DNA of 64,000 bases, taken from the NCBI GenBank assembly GCA_963575645.1, contig OY754470.1:32594501-32658500 (forward strand). The letters run 5' to 3'. Made by a program: the position numbers and the translations under genes. Source of the DNA: Xanthostigma xanthostigma (Eukaryota > Arthropoda > Insecta > Raphidioptera > Raphidiidae). Under the pieces are notes generated by a model that did not search any database, was not told the DNA's origin, and was given only the letters and a program-made list of their open reading frames with translations. Below, one piece after another: positions 1 through 11,545 of the stretch; the stretch's first letter is position 1, and each line of letters opens with the position of its first letter.

Positions 1-7
1 TGTCGTG

Positions 8-26
8 AAGCATGTAAAAACTGCTT
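8..26. repeat. Short inverted repeat in the monomer: AAGCA-N9-TGCTT
   Basis: AAGCA at 8-12 and TGCTT at 22-26 are perfect 5-bp inverted arms around the A-rich loop TGTAAAAAC. The motif recurs in most monomers. Two recurrent subtypes alter it: one has AAACATGTGAAAACTGC, which breaks the left arm, and another duplicates GTAAAAA inside the loop (for example at 41074). Arms of 5 bp are easily produced by chance, so only its repetition makes it noteworthy. Confidence 0.5.
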
Positions 27-47
27 GTCTGCGTGAAAATGATAGTA

Positions 48-66
48 AATATGCAGTTTGCATTTT
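48..66. repeat. Dyad symmetry in the monomer: ATGCA-GTT-TGCAT
   Basis: ATGCA at 51-55 and TGCAT at 59-63 are perfect reverse complements around a 3-bp centre. Extending to 48-66 gives 8-bp arms with one mismatch. The 13-bp core is kept in most monomers of the window. Recurrent subtypes break it by single changes, such as CAGATTGC (for example near 4507, 11430, 17697 and 59666) or GCCGTTTGC (near 2689, 7141, 18687 and 63141). Short dyads are reported to be common in centromeric satellites that lack a CENP-B box. Whether this one forms a cruciform or binds a protein is unknown. Confidence 0.75.
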
Positions 67-1316
67 CTTATGAGAAAATGATCCAAACCTGAATGTTATA
101 GTGTAAATATACTTACCCTCATGAAATAAAGCAATTTTGCCTATAAAGACTCATTTGCACCTAATTGTCGTAAAGCTTGTAAAAACTGCTTGTCTGGGTT
201 TAAATAATGGATAATATGCAGTTTGCATTTTCTTATGAGAGAAGGATCCAAACCTGAATGTTATAGTGTAAATAGACTTACCCTCATGAAATAAAGCAAT
301 TTTGCCTATAAGGACTCATTTGCACCTAATTGTCATAAAGCATGTAAAAACTGCTTGTATGCGTAAAATAATAGTTAATATGCAGTTTGCATTTTCTTGT
401 GAGAGAATGATCCAAACCTGAATGTTATTGTGTAAGTAAACTTACCTTTGTGAAATAAAGCAGTTTTGCCTATAAGGACTCATTTGCACCTAATTGTCGT
501 AAAGCATGTAAAAACTGCTTGTTGCGTTAAAATAATGGTTTTTATGCAGTTTGCATTTTCTTATGAGAGAATGATCCAACCCTGAATATTATAGTGAAAG
601 TAGACTTACCTTTGTGAAATAAAGCAATTCTGCCTATAAGGACACATTTGCACCTAATTGTCATAAAGCATGTAAATACTGCTAGGCTGCGTGAAAAAAA
701 TAGGAAATGATCAGTTTGCATTATCTTTTGAGAAAATGATCCAAACCTGTATGTTATAATATAAATAGACTTACCTTTGTAAAATAAAGCAATTTTTCCT
801 TTAAGGACTTATTTGCACCTAATTGTCGTAAACCATGTAAAACTGCTTGTCTGCGTGAAAATGATAGTCAATATTCAGTTTGCATTTTCTTATGAGAGAA
901 TGATCCAAACCTGAATGTTATAGTGTAAATAGACTTACCCTCATGAAATAAAGCACTTTTGCCTATAAGGACTCATTTGCATCTAATTGTCGTAAAGCAT
1001 GTAAAAACTGCTTGTCAGCGTTAAAATAATGGTTAATATGCAGTTTGCATTTTCTTATGAGAGAATGATCCAAACCTGAATGTTATAGTGTAAATAGACT
1101 TACCTTTGTAAAATAAAGCAATTTTGCCTATAAGGACTCATTTGCACGCAATTGTCGTGAAGCATGTAAAAACTGTTTGTCTGCGTTAAAATAATGGTTA
1201 ATATGCAGTTTGCATTTTCTTATGAGAGAATGATCCAACCCTGAATAATATAGTGAAAGTAGACTTACCTTTGTGAATAAAGCAATTTTGCCTATAAGGA
1301 CACATTTGCACCTAAT

Positions 1317-1481
1317 TGTCATAAAGCATGTAAATACTGCTTGTCTGCGTGAAAAAAATAGGAAATGATCAGTTTGCATTATCTTTTGAGAAAATGATCC
1401 AAACCTGAATGTTATAATATAAATAGACTTACCTTTGTAAAATAAAGCAATTTTGCCTATAAGGACTCATTTGCACGCAAT
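1317..1481. repeat. Representative diverged monomer subtype (CAGTTTGCATTATCTTTTGAG type)
   Basis: This 165-bp monomer differs from the main type at linked sites: GTAAATACTGC instead of GTAAAAACTGC, ATAGGAAATGATCAG before TTTGCAT, and TTATCTTTTGAG instead of TTTTCTTATGAG. The dyad core is altered because ATGCAG becomes GATCAG. Further copies end near 720, 1708, 1873, 5336, 5997, 6327, 6493, 9131, 9624, 9954, 10118, 16388, 16718, 22819, 32713, 33042 and 33208. I saw none right of about 33.2 kb, so the subtype marks the A/B/C/E lineage. Confidence 0.85.
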
Positions 1482-4400
1482 TGTCGTGAAGCATGTAAAA
1501 ACTGCTTGTTTGCGTAAAAATGATAGTAAATATGCAGTTTGCATTTTCTTATGAGAGAATGATCCAGCCCTGAATATTATAGTGAAAGTAGACTTACCTT
1601 TGTGAAATAAAGCAATTCTGCCTATTAGGACACATTTGCACCTAATTGTCATAAAGCATGTAAATACTTTTTGTCTGCGTGAAAATAATAGGAAATTATC
1701 AGTTTGCATTATCTTTTGAGAGAATGATCCAAACTTGAATGTTATAGTGTAAGTAGACTTACCTTCATGAAATAAAGCAATTTTGCCTATAAGGACTCAT
1801 TTGCACCTAATTGTCATAAAGCATGTAAATACTGCTTGTCTGAGTGAAAATAATAGGAAATGATCAGTTTGCATTATCTTTTGAGAAAATGATCCAAACC
1901 TGAATGTTATAGTGTAAATAGACTAACCTTTCTAAAATAAAGCAATTTTGCCTATAAGGACTCATTTGCACGCAATTGTCGTGAAGCATGTAAAAACTGC
2001 TTGTCTGCGTTAAAATAATGGTTAATATGCAGTTTGCATTTTCTTATGAGAGAATGATCCAAACCTGAATGTTATAGTGTAAATAGACTAACCTTCATGA
2101 AATAAAGCAATTTTGGCTATAAGGACTCATTTGCCCCTAATTGTCATAAAGCATGTAAAAACTGCTTGTCAGCGTTAAAATAATGGTTAATATGCAGTTT
2201 GCATTTTCTTATGAGAGAATGATCCAAACCTGAATGTTATAGTGTAAATAGACTTACCTTCATAAAATAAAGCAATTTTGCCTATAAGGACTTATTTGCC
2301 CCTTATTGTCATAAAGCATGTAAAAACTGCTTGTATGCGTTAAAATAATGTATAATATGCAGTTTGCATTTTCTTTTGAGAGAATGATCCAAACCTGAAT
2401 GTTTTAGTGTAAATAGACTTACCCACATGAAATAAAGCATTTTTGCCTATAAAGACTCATTTGCACCTAATTGTCGTAAAGCATGTAAAAACTGCTTGTC
2501 TGCGTTTAAATAATGGTTAATATGCAGTTTGCATTTTCTTATGAGAGAAAGATCCAAACCTGAATGTTATAGTGTAAATAGACTTACCTTTATGAAAAAA
2601 AGCAATTTTGCCTATAAGGACTCATTTGCCCCTAATTGTCATAAAACATGTAAAAACTGCTTGTATGCGTTAAAATAATGGTTAATATGCCGTTTGCATT
2701 TTCTTATGAGAGAAGGATCCAAACCTGAATGTTATAGTGTAAATAGACTTACCTTTGTAAAATAAAGCCATTTTGCTTATAAGGACTCATTTGCACGCAA
2801 TTGTCGTGAAGCATATAAAAACTGCTTGTCTGCGTTAAAATAATGGTTAATATGCAGTTTGCATTTTCTTATGAGAGAATGATCCAAACCTGAATGTTAT
2901 AGTGAAAGTAGACTTACCTTTGTGAAATAAAACAATTTTGCCTTTAAGGACTTATTTCCACCTAATTGTCGTAAAACATGTGAAAACTGCTTGTCTGCGT
3001 GAAAATGATAGTAAATATGCAGTTTTTCATTTTCTTATGAGAGAATGATCCAAACCTGAATGTTATAGTGTAAATAGACTTACCTTTGTAAAATAAAGCA
3101 ATTTTGCTTATAAGGACTCATTTGCACGCAATTGTCGTGAAGCATATAAAAACTGCTTGTCTGCGTTAAAATAATGGTTAATATGCAGTTTGCATTTTCT
3201 TATGAGAGAATGATCCAAACCTGAATGTTATAGTGAAAGTAGACTTACCTTTGTGAAATAAAACAATTTTGCCTTTATGGACTTATTTCCACCTAATTGT
3301 CGTAAAACATGTGAAAACTGCTTGTCTGCGTGAAAATGATAGTAAATATGCAGTTTGCATTTTCTTATGAGAGAAAGATCCAAACCTGAATGTTATAGTG
3401 TAAATAGACTTACCTTCATGAAATAAAGCAATTTTGCCTATAAGAACTCATTTGCCCCTAATTGTCATAAAGCATGTAAAAACTGCTTGTATGCGTTAAA
3501 ATAATGGTAAATATGCAGTTTGCATTTTCTTATGAGAGAATGATCCAAACCTGAATGTTATAGTGAAAGTAGACTTACCTTTGTAAAATAAAGCAATTTT
3601 GCCTATAAGGACTCATTTGCACGCAATTGTCGTGAAGCATGTAAAAACTGCTTGTCTGCGTGAAAATGATAGTAAATATGCAGTTTGCATTTTCTTATAA
3701 GAGAATGATCCAAACCTGAACGTTATAGTGTAAATAGACTTACCCTCATGAAATAAAGCATTTTTGCCTATAAGGACTTATTTGCCCCTTATTGTCTTAA
3801 AGCATGTAAAAACTGCTTGTATGCGTTAAAATAATGTATAATATGCAGTTTGCATTTTCTTATGAGAGAATGATCCAAACCTGAATATTATAGTGAAAAT
3901 AGACTTACCTTTGTAAAATAAAGCCTTTTTGCCTATAAGGACTCATTTGCACGCAATTGTCGTGAAGCATGTAAAAACTGCTTGTCTGCGTTAAAATAAT
4001 GGTTAATATGCAGTTTGCATTTTCTTATGAGAGAATGATCCAAACCTGAATGTTATAGTGTAAATAGACTTACCCTCATGAAATAAAGCAATTTTGCCTA
4101 TAAAGACTCATTTGCACCTAATTGTCATAAAGCATGTAAAAACTGCTTGTATGCGTTAAAATGATAGTAAATATGCAGTTTGCATTTTCTTATGAGAGAA
4201 TGACCCAAACCTGAATGTTATAGTGTAAATAGACTTACCCTCATGAAATAAAGCAATTTTGCCTATAAAGACTCATTTGCACCTAATTGTCGTAAAGCAT
4301 GTAAAAACTGCTTGTCTGCGTTTAAATAATGGTTAATATGCAGTTTGCATTTTCTTATGAGAGAATGATCCAAACCTGAATGTTATAGTGTAAATAGACT

Positions 4401-4617
4401 TACCTTCATGAAATAAAGCAATTTTGCTTATAAGGACTCATTTGCCCCTAATTGTCATAAAGCATGTAAAAACTGCTTGTATGCGTTAAAATAATGGTTA
4501 ATATGCAGATTGCATTTTCTTATGAGAGAATGATCCAAACCTGAATGTTATAGTGTAAATAGACTTACCTTTGTAAAATAAAGCAATTTTGCCTATAAGG
4601 ACTCATTTGCACGCAAT

Positions 4618-7600
4618 TGTCGTGAAGCATGTAAAAACTGCTTGTCTGCGTGAAAATGATAGTAAATATGCAGTTTGCATTTTCTTATGAGAAAATGATC
4701 CAAACCTGAATGTTATAGTGTAAATATACTTACCCTCATGAAATAAAGCAATTTTGCCTATAAAGACTCATTTGCACCTAATTGTCGTAAAGCTTGTAAA
4801 AACTGCTTGTCTGGGTTTAAATAATGGATAATATGCAGTTTGCATTTTCTTATGAGAGAAGGATCCAAACCTGAATGTTATAGTGTAAATAGACTTACCC
4901 TCATGAAATAAAGCAATTTTGCCTATAAGGACTCATTTGCACCTAATTGTCATAAAGCATGTAAAAACTGCTTGTATGCGTAAAATAATAGTTAATATGC
5001 AGTTTGCATTTTCTTGTGAGAGAATGATCCAAACCTGAATGTTATTGTGTAAGTAAACTTACCTTTGTGAAATAAAGCAGTTTTGCCTATAAGGACTCAT
5101 TTGCACCTAATTGTCGTAAAGCATGTAAAAACTGCTTGTTGCGTTAAAATAATGGTTTTTATGCAGTTTGCATTTTCTTATGAGAGAATGATCCAACCCT
5201 GAATATTATAGTGAAAGTAGACTTACCTTTGTGAAATAAAGCAATTCTGCCTATAAGGACACATTTGCACCTAATTGTCATAAAGCATGTAAATACTGCT
5301 TGGCTGCGTGAAAAAAATAGGAAATGATCAGTTTGCATTATCTTTTGAGAAAATGATCCAAACCTGTATGTTATAATATAAATAGACTTACCTTTGTAAA
5401 ATAAAGCAATTTTTCCTTTAAGGACTTATTTGCACCTAATTGTCGTAAACCATGTAAAACTGCTTGTCTGCGTGAAAATGATAGTCAATATTCAGTTTGC
5501 ATTTTCTTATGAGAGAATGATCCAAACCTGAATGTTATAGTGTAAATAGACTTACCCTCATGAAATAAAGCACTTTTGCCTATAAGGACTCATTTGCATC
5601 TAATTGTCGTAAAGCATGTAAAAACTGCTTGTCAGCGTTAAAATAATGGTTAATATGCAGTTTGCATTTTCTTATGAGAGAATGATCCAAACCTGAATGT
5701 TATAGTGTAAATAGACTTACCTTTGTAAAATAAAGCAATTTTGCCTATAAGGACTCATTTGCACGCAATTGTCGTGAAGCATGTAAAAACTGTTTGTCTG
5801 CGTTAAAATAATGGTTAATATGCAGTTTGCATTTTCTTATGAGAGAATGATCCAACCCTGAATAATATAGTGAAAGTAGACTTACCTTTGTGAATAAAGC
5901 AATTTTGCCTATAAGGACACATTTGCACCTAATTGTCATAAAGCATGTAAATACTGCTTGTCTGCGTGAAAAAAATAGGAAATGATCAGTTTGCATTATC
6001 TTTTGAGAAAATGATCCAAACCTGAATGTTATAATATAAATAGACTTACCTTTGTAAAATAAAGCAATTTTGCCTATAAGGACTCATTTGCACGCAATTG
6101 TCGTGAAGCATGTAAAAACTGCTTGTTTGCGTAAAAATGATAGTAAATATGCAGTTTGCATTTTCTTATGAGAGAATGATCCAGCCCTGAATATTATAGT
6201 GAAAGTAGACTTACCTTTGTGAAATAAAGCAATTCTGCCTATTAGGACACATTTGCACCTAATTGTCATAAAGCATGTAAATACTTTTTGTCTGCGTGAA
6301 AATAATAGGAAATTATCAGTTTGCATTATCTTTTGAGAGAATGATCCAAACTTGAATGTTATAGTGTAAGTAGACTTACCTTCATGAAATAAAGCAATTT
6401 TGCCTATAAGGACTCATTTGCACCTAATTGTCATAAAGCATGTAAATACTGCTTGTCTGAGTGAAAATAATAGGAAATGATCAGTTTGCATTATCTTTTG
6501 AGAAAATGATCCAAACCTGAATGTTATAGTGTAAATAGACTAACCTTTCTAAAATAAAGCAATTTTGCCTATAAGGACTCATTTGCACGCAATTGTCGTG
6601 AAGCATGTAAAAACTGCTTGTCTGCGTTAAAATAATGGTTAATATGCAGTTTGCATTTTCTTATGAGAGAATGATCCAAACCTGAATGTTATAGTGTAAA
6701 TAGACTTACCTTCATAAAATAAAGCAATTTTGCCTATAAGGACTTATTTGCCCCTTATTGTCATAAAGCATGTAAAAACTGCTTGTATGCGTTAAAATAA
6801 TGTATAATATGCAGTTTGCATTTTCTTTTGAGAGAATGATCCAAACCTGAATGTTTTAGTGTAAATAGACTTACCCACATGAAATAAAGCATTTTTGCCT
6901 ATAAAGACTCATTTGCACCTAATTGTCGTAAAGCATGTAAAAACTGCTTGTCTGCGTTTAAATAATGGTTAATATGCAGTTTGCATTTTCTTATGAGAGA
7001 AAGATCCAAACCTGAATGTTATAGTGTAAATAGACTTACCTTTATGAAAAAAAGCAATTTTGCCTATAAGGACTCATTTGCCCCTAATTGTCATAAAGCA
7101 TGTAAAAACTGCTTGTATGCGTTAAAATAATGGTTAATATGCCGTTTGCATTTTCTTATGAGAGAAGGATCCAAACCTGAATGTTATAGTGTAAATAGAC
7201 TTACCTTTGTAAAATAAAGCCATTTTGCTTATAAGGACTCATTTGCACGCAATTGTCGTGAAGCATATAAAAACTGCTTGTCTGCGTTAAAATAATGGTT
7301 AATATGCAGTTTGCATTTTCTTATGAGAGAATGATCCAAACCTGAATGTTATAGTGAAAGTAGACTTACCTTTGTGAAATAAAACAATTTTGCCTTTAAG
7401 GACTTATTTCCACCTAATTGTCGTAAAACATGTGAAAACTGCTTGTCTGCGTGAAAATGATAGTAAATATGCAGTTTTTCATTTTCTTATGAGAGAATGA
7501 TCCAAACCTGAATGTTATAGTGTAAATAGACTTACCTTTGTAAAATAAAGCAATTTTGCTTATAAGGACTCATTTGCACGCAATTGTCGTGAAGCATATA

Positions 7601-8517
7601 AAAACTGCTTGTCTGCGTTAAAATAATGGTAAATATGCAGTTTGCATTTTCTTATGAGAGAATGATCCAAACCTGAATGTTATAGTGAAAGTAGACTTAC
7701 CTTTGTGAAATAAAACAATTTTGCCTTTAAGGACTTATTTCCACCTAATTGTCGTAAAACATGTGAAAACTGCTTGTCTGCGTGAAAATGATAGTAAATA
7801 TGCAGTTTGCATTTTCTTATGAGAGAAAGATCCAAACCTGAATGTTATAGTGTAAATAGACTTACCTTCATGAAATAAAGCAATTTTGCCTATAAGAACT
7901 CATTTGCCCCTAATTGTCATAAAGCATGTAAAAACTGCTTGTATGCGTTAAAATAATGGTAAATATGCAGTTTGCATTTTCTTATGAGAGAATGATCCAA
8001 ACCTGAATGTTATAGTGAAAGTAGACTTACCTTTGTAAAATAAAGCAATTTTGCCTATAAGGACTCATTTGCACGCAATTGTCGTGAAGCATGTAAAAAC
8101 TGCTTGTCTGCGTGAAAATGGTAGTAAATATGCAGTTTGCATTTTCTTATAAGAGAATGATCCAAACCTGAACGTTATAGTGTAAATAGACTTACCCTCA
8201 TGAAATAAAGCATTTTTGCCTATAAGGACTTATTTGCCCCTTATTGTCTTAAAGCATGTAAAAACTGCTTGTATGCGTTAAAATAATGTATAATATGCAG
8301 TTTGCATTTTCTTATGAGAGAATGATCCAAACCTGAATATTGTAGTGAAAATAGACTTACCTTTGTAAAATAAAGCCTTTTTGCCTATAAGGACTCATTT
8401 GCACGCAATTGTCGTGAAGCATGTAAAAACTGCTTGTCTGCGTTAAAATAATGGTTAATATGCAGTTTGCATTTTATTATGAGAGAATGATCCAAACCTG
8501 AATGTTATAGTGTAAAT
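4618..8517. repeat. Higher-order repeat unit B, shortened copy of unit A
   Basis: B follows A at a constant offset of 4,617 until about 6690. There one monomer of A (about 2070-2235) is missing, and the offset becomes 4,452, for example GTTTTAGTGT at 2401 and 6853. Near 8506-8518 the sequence jumps ahead by four monomers and restarts the series as unit C, so the B-to-C spacing is 3,792 bp (23 monomers minus 3). Both losses are whole multiples of 165 bp, as in-register unequal exchange or slippage would give. Differences from A are sparse single bases, for example near 7630, 8120 and 8341. Confidence 0.88.
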
Positions 8518-10610
8518 ATACTTACCCTCATGAAATAAAGCAATTTTGCCTATAAAGACTCATTTGCACCTAATTGTCGTAAAGCTTGTAAAAACTGCTT
8601 GTCTGGGTTTAAATAATGGATAATATGCAGTTTGCATTTTCTTATGAGAGAAGGATCCAAACCTGAATGTTATAGTGTAAATAGACTTACCCTCATGAAA
8701 TAAAGCAATTTTGCCTATAAGGACTCATTTGCACCTAATTGTCATAAAGCATGTAAAAACTGCTTGTATGCGTAAAATAATAGTTAATATGCAGTTTGCA
8801 TTTTCTTGTGAGAGAATGATCCAAACCTGAATGTTATAGTGTAAGTAAACTTACCTTTGTGAAATAAAGCAGTTTTGCCTATAAGGACTCATTTGCACCT
8901 AATTGTCGTAAAGCATGTAAAAACTGCTTGTTGCGTTAAAATAATGGTTTTTATGCAGTTTGCATTTTCTTATGAGAGAATGATCCAACCCTGAATATTA
9001 TAGTGAAAGTAGACTTACCTTTGTGAAATAAAGCAATTCTGCCTATAAGGACACATTTGCACCTAATTGTCATAAAGCATGTAAATACTGCTTGTCTGCG
9101 TGAAAAAAATAGGAAATGATCAGTTTGCATTATCTTTTGAGAAAATGATCCAAACCTGTATGTTATAATATAAATAGACTTACCTTTGTAAAATAAAGCA
9201 ATTTTTTCTTTAAGGACTTATTTGCACCTAATTGTCGTAAACCATGTAAAACTGCTTGTCTGCGTGAAAATGATAGTCAATATGCAGTTTGCATTTTCTT
9301 ATGAGAGAATGATCCAAACCTGAATGTTATAGTGTAAATAGACTTACCTTTGTAAAATAAAGCAATTTTGCCTATAAGGACTCATTTGCACGCAATTGTC
9401 GTGAAGCATGTAAAAACTGTTTGTCTGCGTTAAAATAATGGTTAATATGCAGTTTGCATTTTCTTATGAGAGAATGATCCAACCCTGAATATTATAGTGA
9501 AAGTAGACTTACCTTTGTGAATAAAGCAATTCTGCCTATAAGGACACATTTGCACCTAATTGTCATAAAGCATGTAAATACTGCTTGTCTGCGTGAAAAA
9601 AATAGGAAATGATCAGTTTGCATTATCTTTTGAGAAAATGATCCAAACCTGAATGTTATAATATAAATAGACTTACCTTTGTAAAATAAAGCAATTTTGC
9701 CTATAAGGACTCATTTGCACGCAATTGTCGTGAAGCATGTAAAAACTGCTTGTCTGCGTTAAAATAATGGTTAATATGCAGTTTGCATTTTCTTATGAGA
9801 GAATGATCCAGCCCTGAATATTATAGTGAAAGTAGACTTACCTTTGTGAAATAAAGCAATTCTGCCTATTAGGACACATTTGCACCTAATTGTCATAAAG
9901 CATGTAAATACTTTATGTCTGCGTGAAAATAAAAGGAAATTATCAGTTTACATTATCTTTTGAGAGAATGATCCAAACTTGAATGTTATAGTGTAAGTAG
10001 ACTTACCTTTATGAAATAAAGCAATTTTGCCTATAAGGACTCATTTGCACCTAATTGTCATAAAGCATGTAAATACTGCTTGTCTGAGTGAAAATAATAG
10101 GAAATGATCAGTTTGCATTATCTTTTGAGAAAATGATCCAAACCTGAATGTTATAGTGTAAATAGACTAACCTTTCTAAAATAAAGCAATTTTGCCTATA
10201 AGGACTCATTTGCACGCAATTGTCGTGAAGCATGTAAAAACTGCTTGTCTGCGTTAAAATAATGGTTAATATGCAGTTTGCATTTTCTTATAAGAGAATG
10301 ATCCAAACCTGAATGTTATAGTGTAAATAGACTAATCTTCATGAAATAAAGCAATTTTGGCTATAAGGACTCATTTGCCCCTAATTGTCATAAAGCATGT
10401 AAAAACTGCTTGTCAGCGTTAAAATAATGGTTAATATGCAGTTTGCATTTTCTTATGAGAGAATGATCCAAACCTGAATGTTATAGTGTAAATAGACTTA
10501 CCTTCATAAAATAAAGCAATTTTGCCTATAAGGACTTATTTGCCCCTTATTGTCATAAAGCATGTAAAAACTGCTTGTATGCGTTAAAATAATGTATAAT
10601 ATGCAGTTTG
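8518..10610. repeat. Higher-order repeat unit C, partial third copy of unit A
   Basis: C aligns with A at offset 8,409: TCTGGGTTT, GTTGCG and the diverged TTATCTTTTGAG monomers occur in the same order. It lacks the A monomer at about 940-1105 (with GCACTTTTGCC and CAGCG), after which the offset is 8,244. It keeps the monomer near 10325 that B lost. It leaves the A series near 10610, where A has TTCTTTTGAGAG and C has TTCTTATGAGAGAATGACCC. A, B and C therefore carry independent whole-monomer losses. Confidence 0.85.
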
Positions 10611-11545
10611 CATTTTCTTATGAGAGAATGACCCAAACCTGAATGTTATAGTGTAAATTGACTTACCCTCATGAAATAAAGCAATTTTGCCTATAAGGAC
10701 TCATTTGCACCTAATTGTCATAAAGCTTGTAAAAACTGCTTGTATGCGTTAAAATAATAGTTAATATGCAGTTTGCATTTTCTTATGAGAGAATGATCCA
10801 AACCTGAATGTTATAGTGTAAATAGACTTACCTTTGTAAAATAAAGCAATTTTGCCTAAATAGACTAATTTGCACCTAATTGTAGTAAAGCATGTAAAAA
10901 CTGCATGTATGCGTTAAAATAATGGTTAATATGCAGTTTGCATTTTCTTATGAGATAATGATCCAAACCTGAATGTTATAGTGTAAATAGATTAACCTTT
11001 GTAAAATAAAGCAATTTTGCCTATAAGGACTCATTTGCACGCAATTGTCGTGAAGCATGTAAAAACTGCTTGTCTGCGTGAAAATGATAGTAAATATGCA
11101 ATTTGCATTTTCTTATGAGAGAATGATCCAAACCTGAATGTTATAGTGTAAATAGACTTACCCTCATGAAATAAAGCAATTTTGCTTATAAAGACTCATT
11201 TGCACCTAATTGTCGTAAAGCATGTAAAAACTGCTTGTCTGCGTTTAAATAATGGTTAATATGCAGTTTGCATTTTCTTATGAGAGAATGATCCAAACCT
11301 GAATGTTATAGTGTAAATAGACTTACCTTCATGAAATAAAGCAATTTTGCCTATAAGGACTCATTTGCCCCTAATTGTCATAAAGCATGTAAAAACTGCT
11401 AGTATGCGTTAAAATAATGGTTAATATGCAGATTGCATTTTCTTATGAGAGAATGATCCAAACCTGAATGATATAGTGTAAATAGACTTACCTTTGTAAA
11501 ATAAAGCAATTTTGCCTATAAGGACTCATTTGCCCCTAATTGTCA
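10611..11545. repeat. Mixed satellite monomers between unit C and the 12-monomer duplication
   Basis: About 5.7 monomers of the same family are arranged in an order that does not continue unit A. They include a monomer with GCCTAAATAGACTAATTTGC near 10853, which also occurs in the 12-monomer block that follows (near 11690), and the CAGATTGC subtype near 11430. Nothing other than satellite is present. Confidence 0.8.

Larger units (their letters stand above)
1..165. repeat. Representative monomer of the 165-bp satellite
   Basis: This first monomer shows the landmarks used to phase the array. It has TGTCGTGAAGCATG at 1-14, CTGCTTGTCTGCGTG at 21-35, an ATGCA/TGCAT dyad at 51-63, CTTATGAG near 67-74, ATCCAAACCTGAATG from about 81, TTACC near 112, AATAAAGCAATTTTGCC from about 126, and CTCATTTGCAC near 150-160. 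The main variable sites across the array are TCG versus TCA at the start, TCTGCG versus TATGCG or CAGCG near 30, GTGAAAATGATAG versus GTTAAAATAATGG near 34-46, TGTAAATAG versus TGAAAGTAG near 105, and CCCTCATG versus CCTTTGTAA near 117. Combinations of these define the monomer subtypes. The start point is arbitrary. Confidence 0.95.
1..4617. repeat. Higher-order repeat unit A (28 monomers, 4,617 bp)
   Basis: The ordered series of monomer variants that begins at 1 restarts at 4618. The monomer with GAGAAAATGATCC, the following one with TCTGGGTTT, the one with GCGTAAAATAATAG (one base short) and the one with CTTGTTGCG (one base short) recur in the same order 4,617 bp later. That period is 28 x 165 minus 3, the shortfall being small indels shared by both copies. 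Only scattered single-base differences from unit B were seen, such as GCTAGG versus GCTTGG near 683 and 5300, so the duplication is recent. The left edge is the window edge, so the true boundary of the unit is arbitrary. Confidence 0.9.

Noticed and set aside
121..131. AATAAA in every monomer as a polyadenylation signal, and TATAATAT or TTATAGTG as promoter elements.
   Set aside because: These short AT-rich strings are expected by chance in a sequence of about 67% A+T and repeat only because the monomer repeats. No gene structure goes with them.
1..165. The monomer as a dimer of a shorter ancestral repeat (TTTGCATTTTCTTATGAG versus TTTTGCCTATAAGGACTC).
   Set aside because: The two segments share only TTTGC and a loose AT-rich pattern. 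The similarity is too weak to support an 80-bp ancestral unit.
1128..1379. Open reading frames of 60-83 codons (for example 1128-1379, 1467-1709, 5745-5996, 25462-25644, 28129-28332 and 63156-63338).
   Set aside because: They lie on the minus strand, cover 1.1-1.5 satellite monomers each and recur wherever the same monomer variants recur. They have no family resemblance that I recognise. They are open only because certain variants remove stops, so I do not call them genes.
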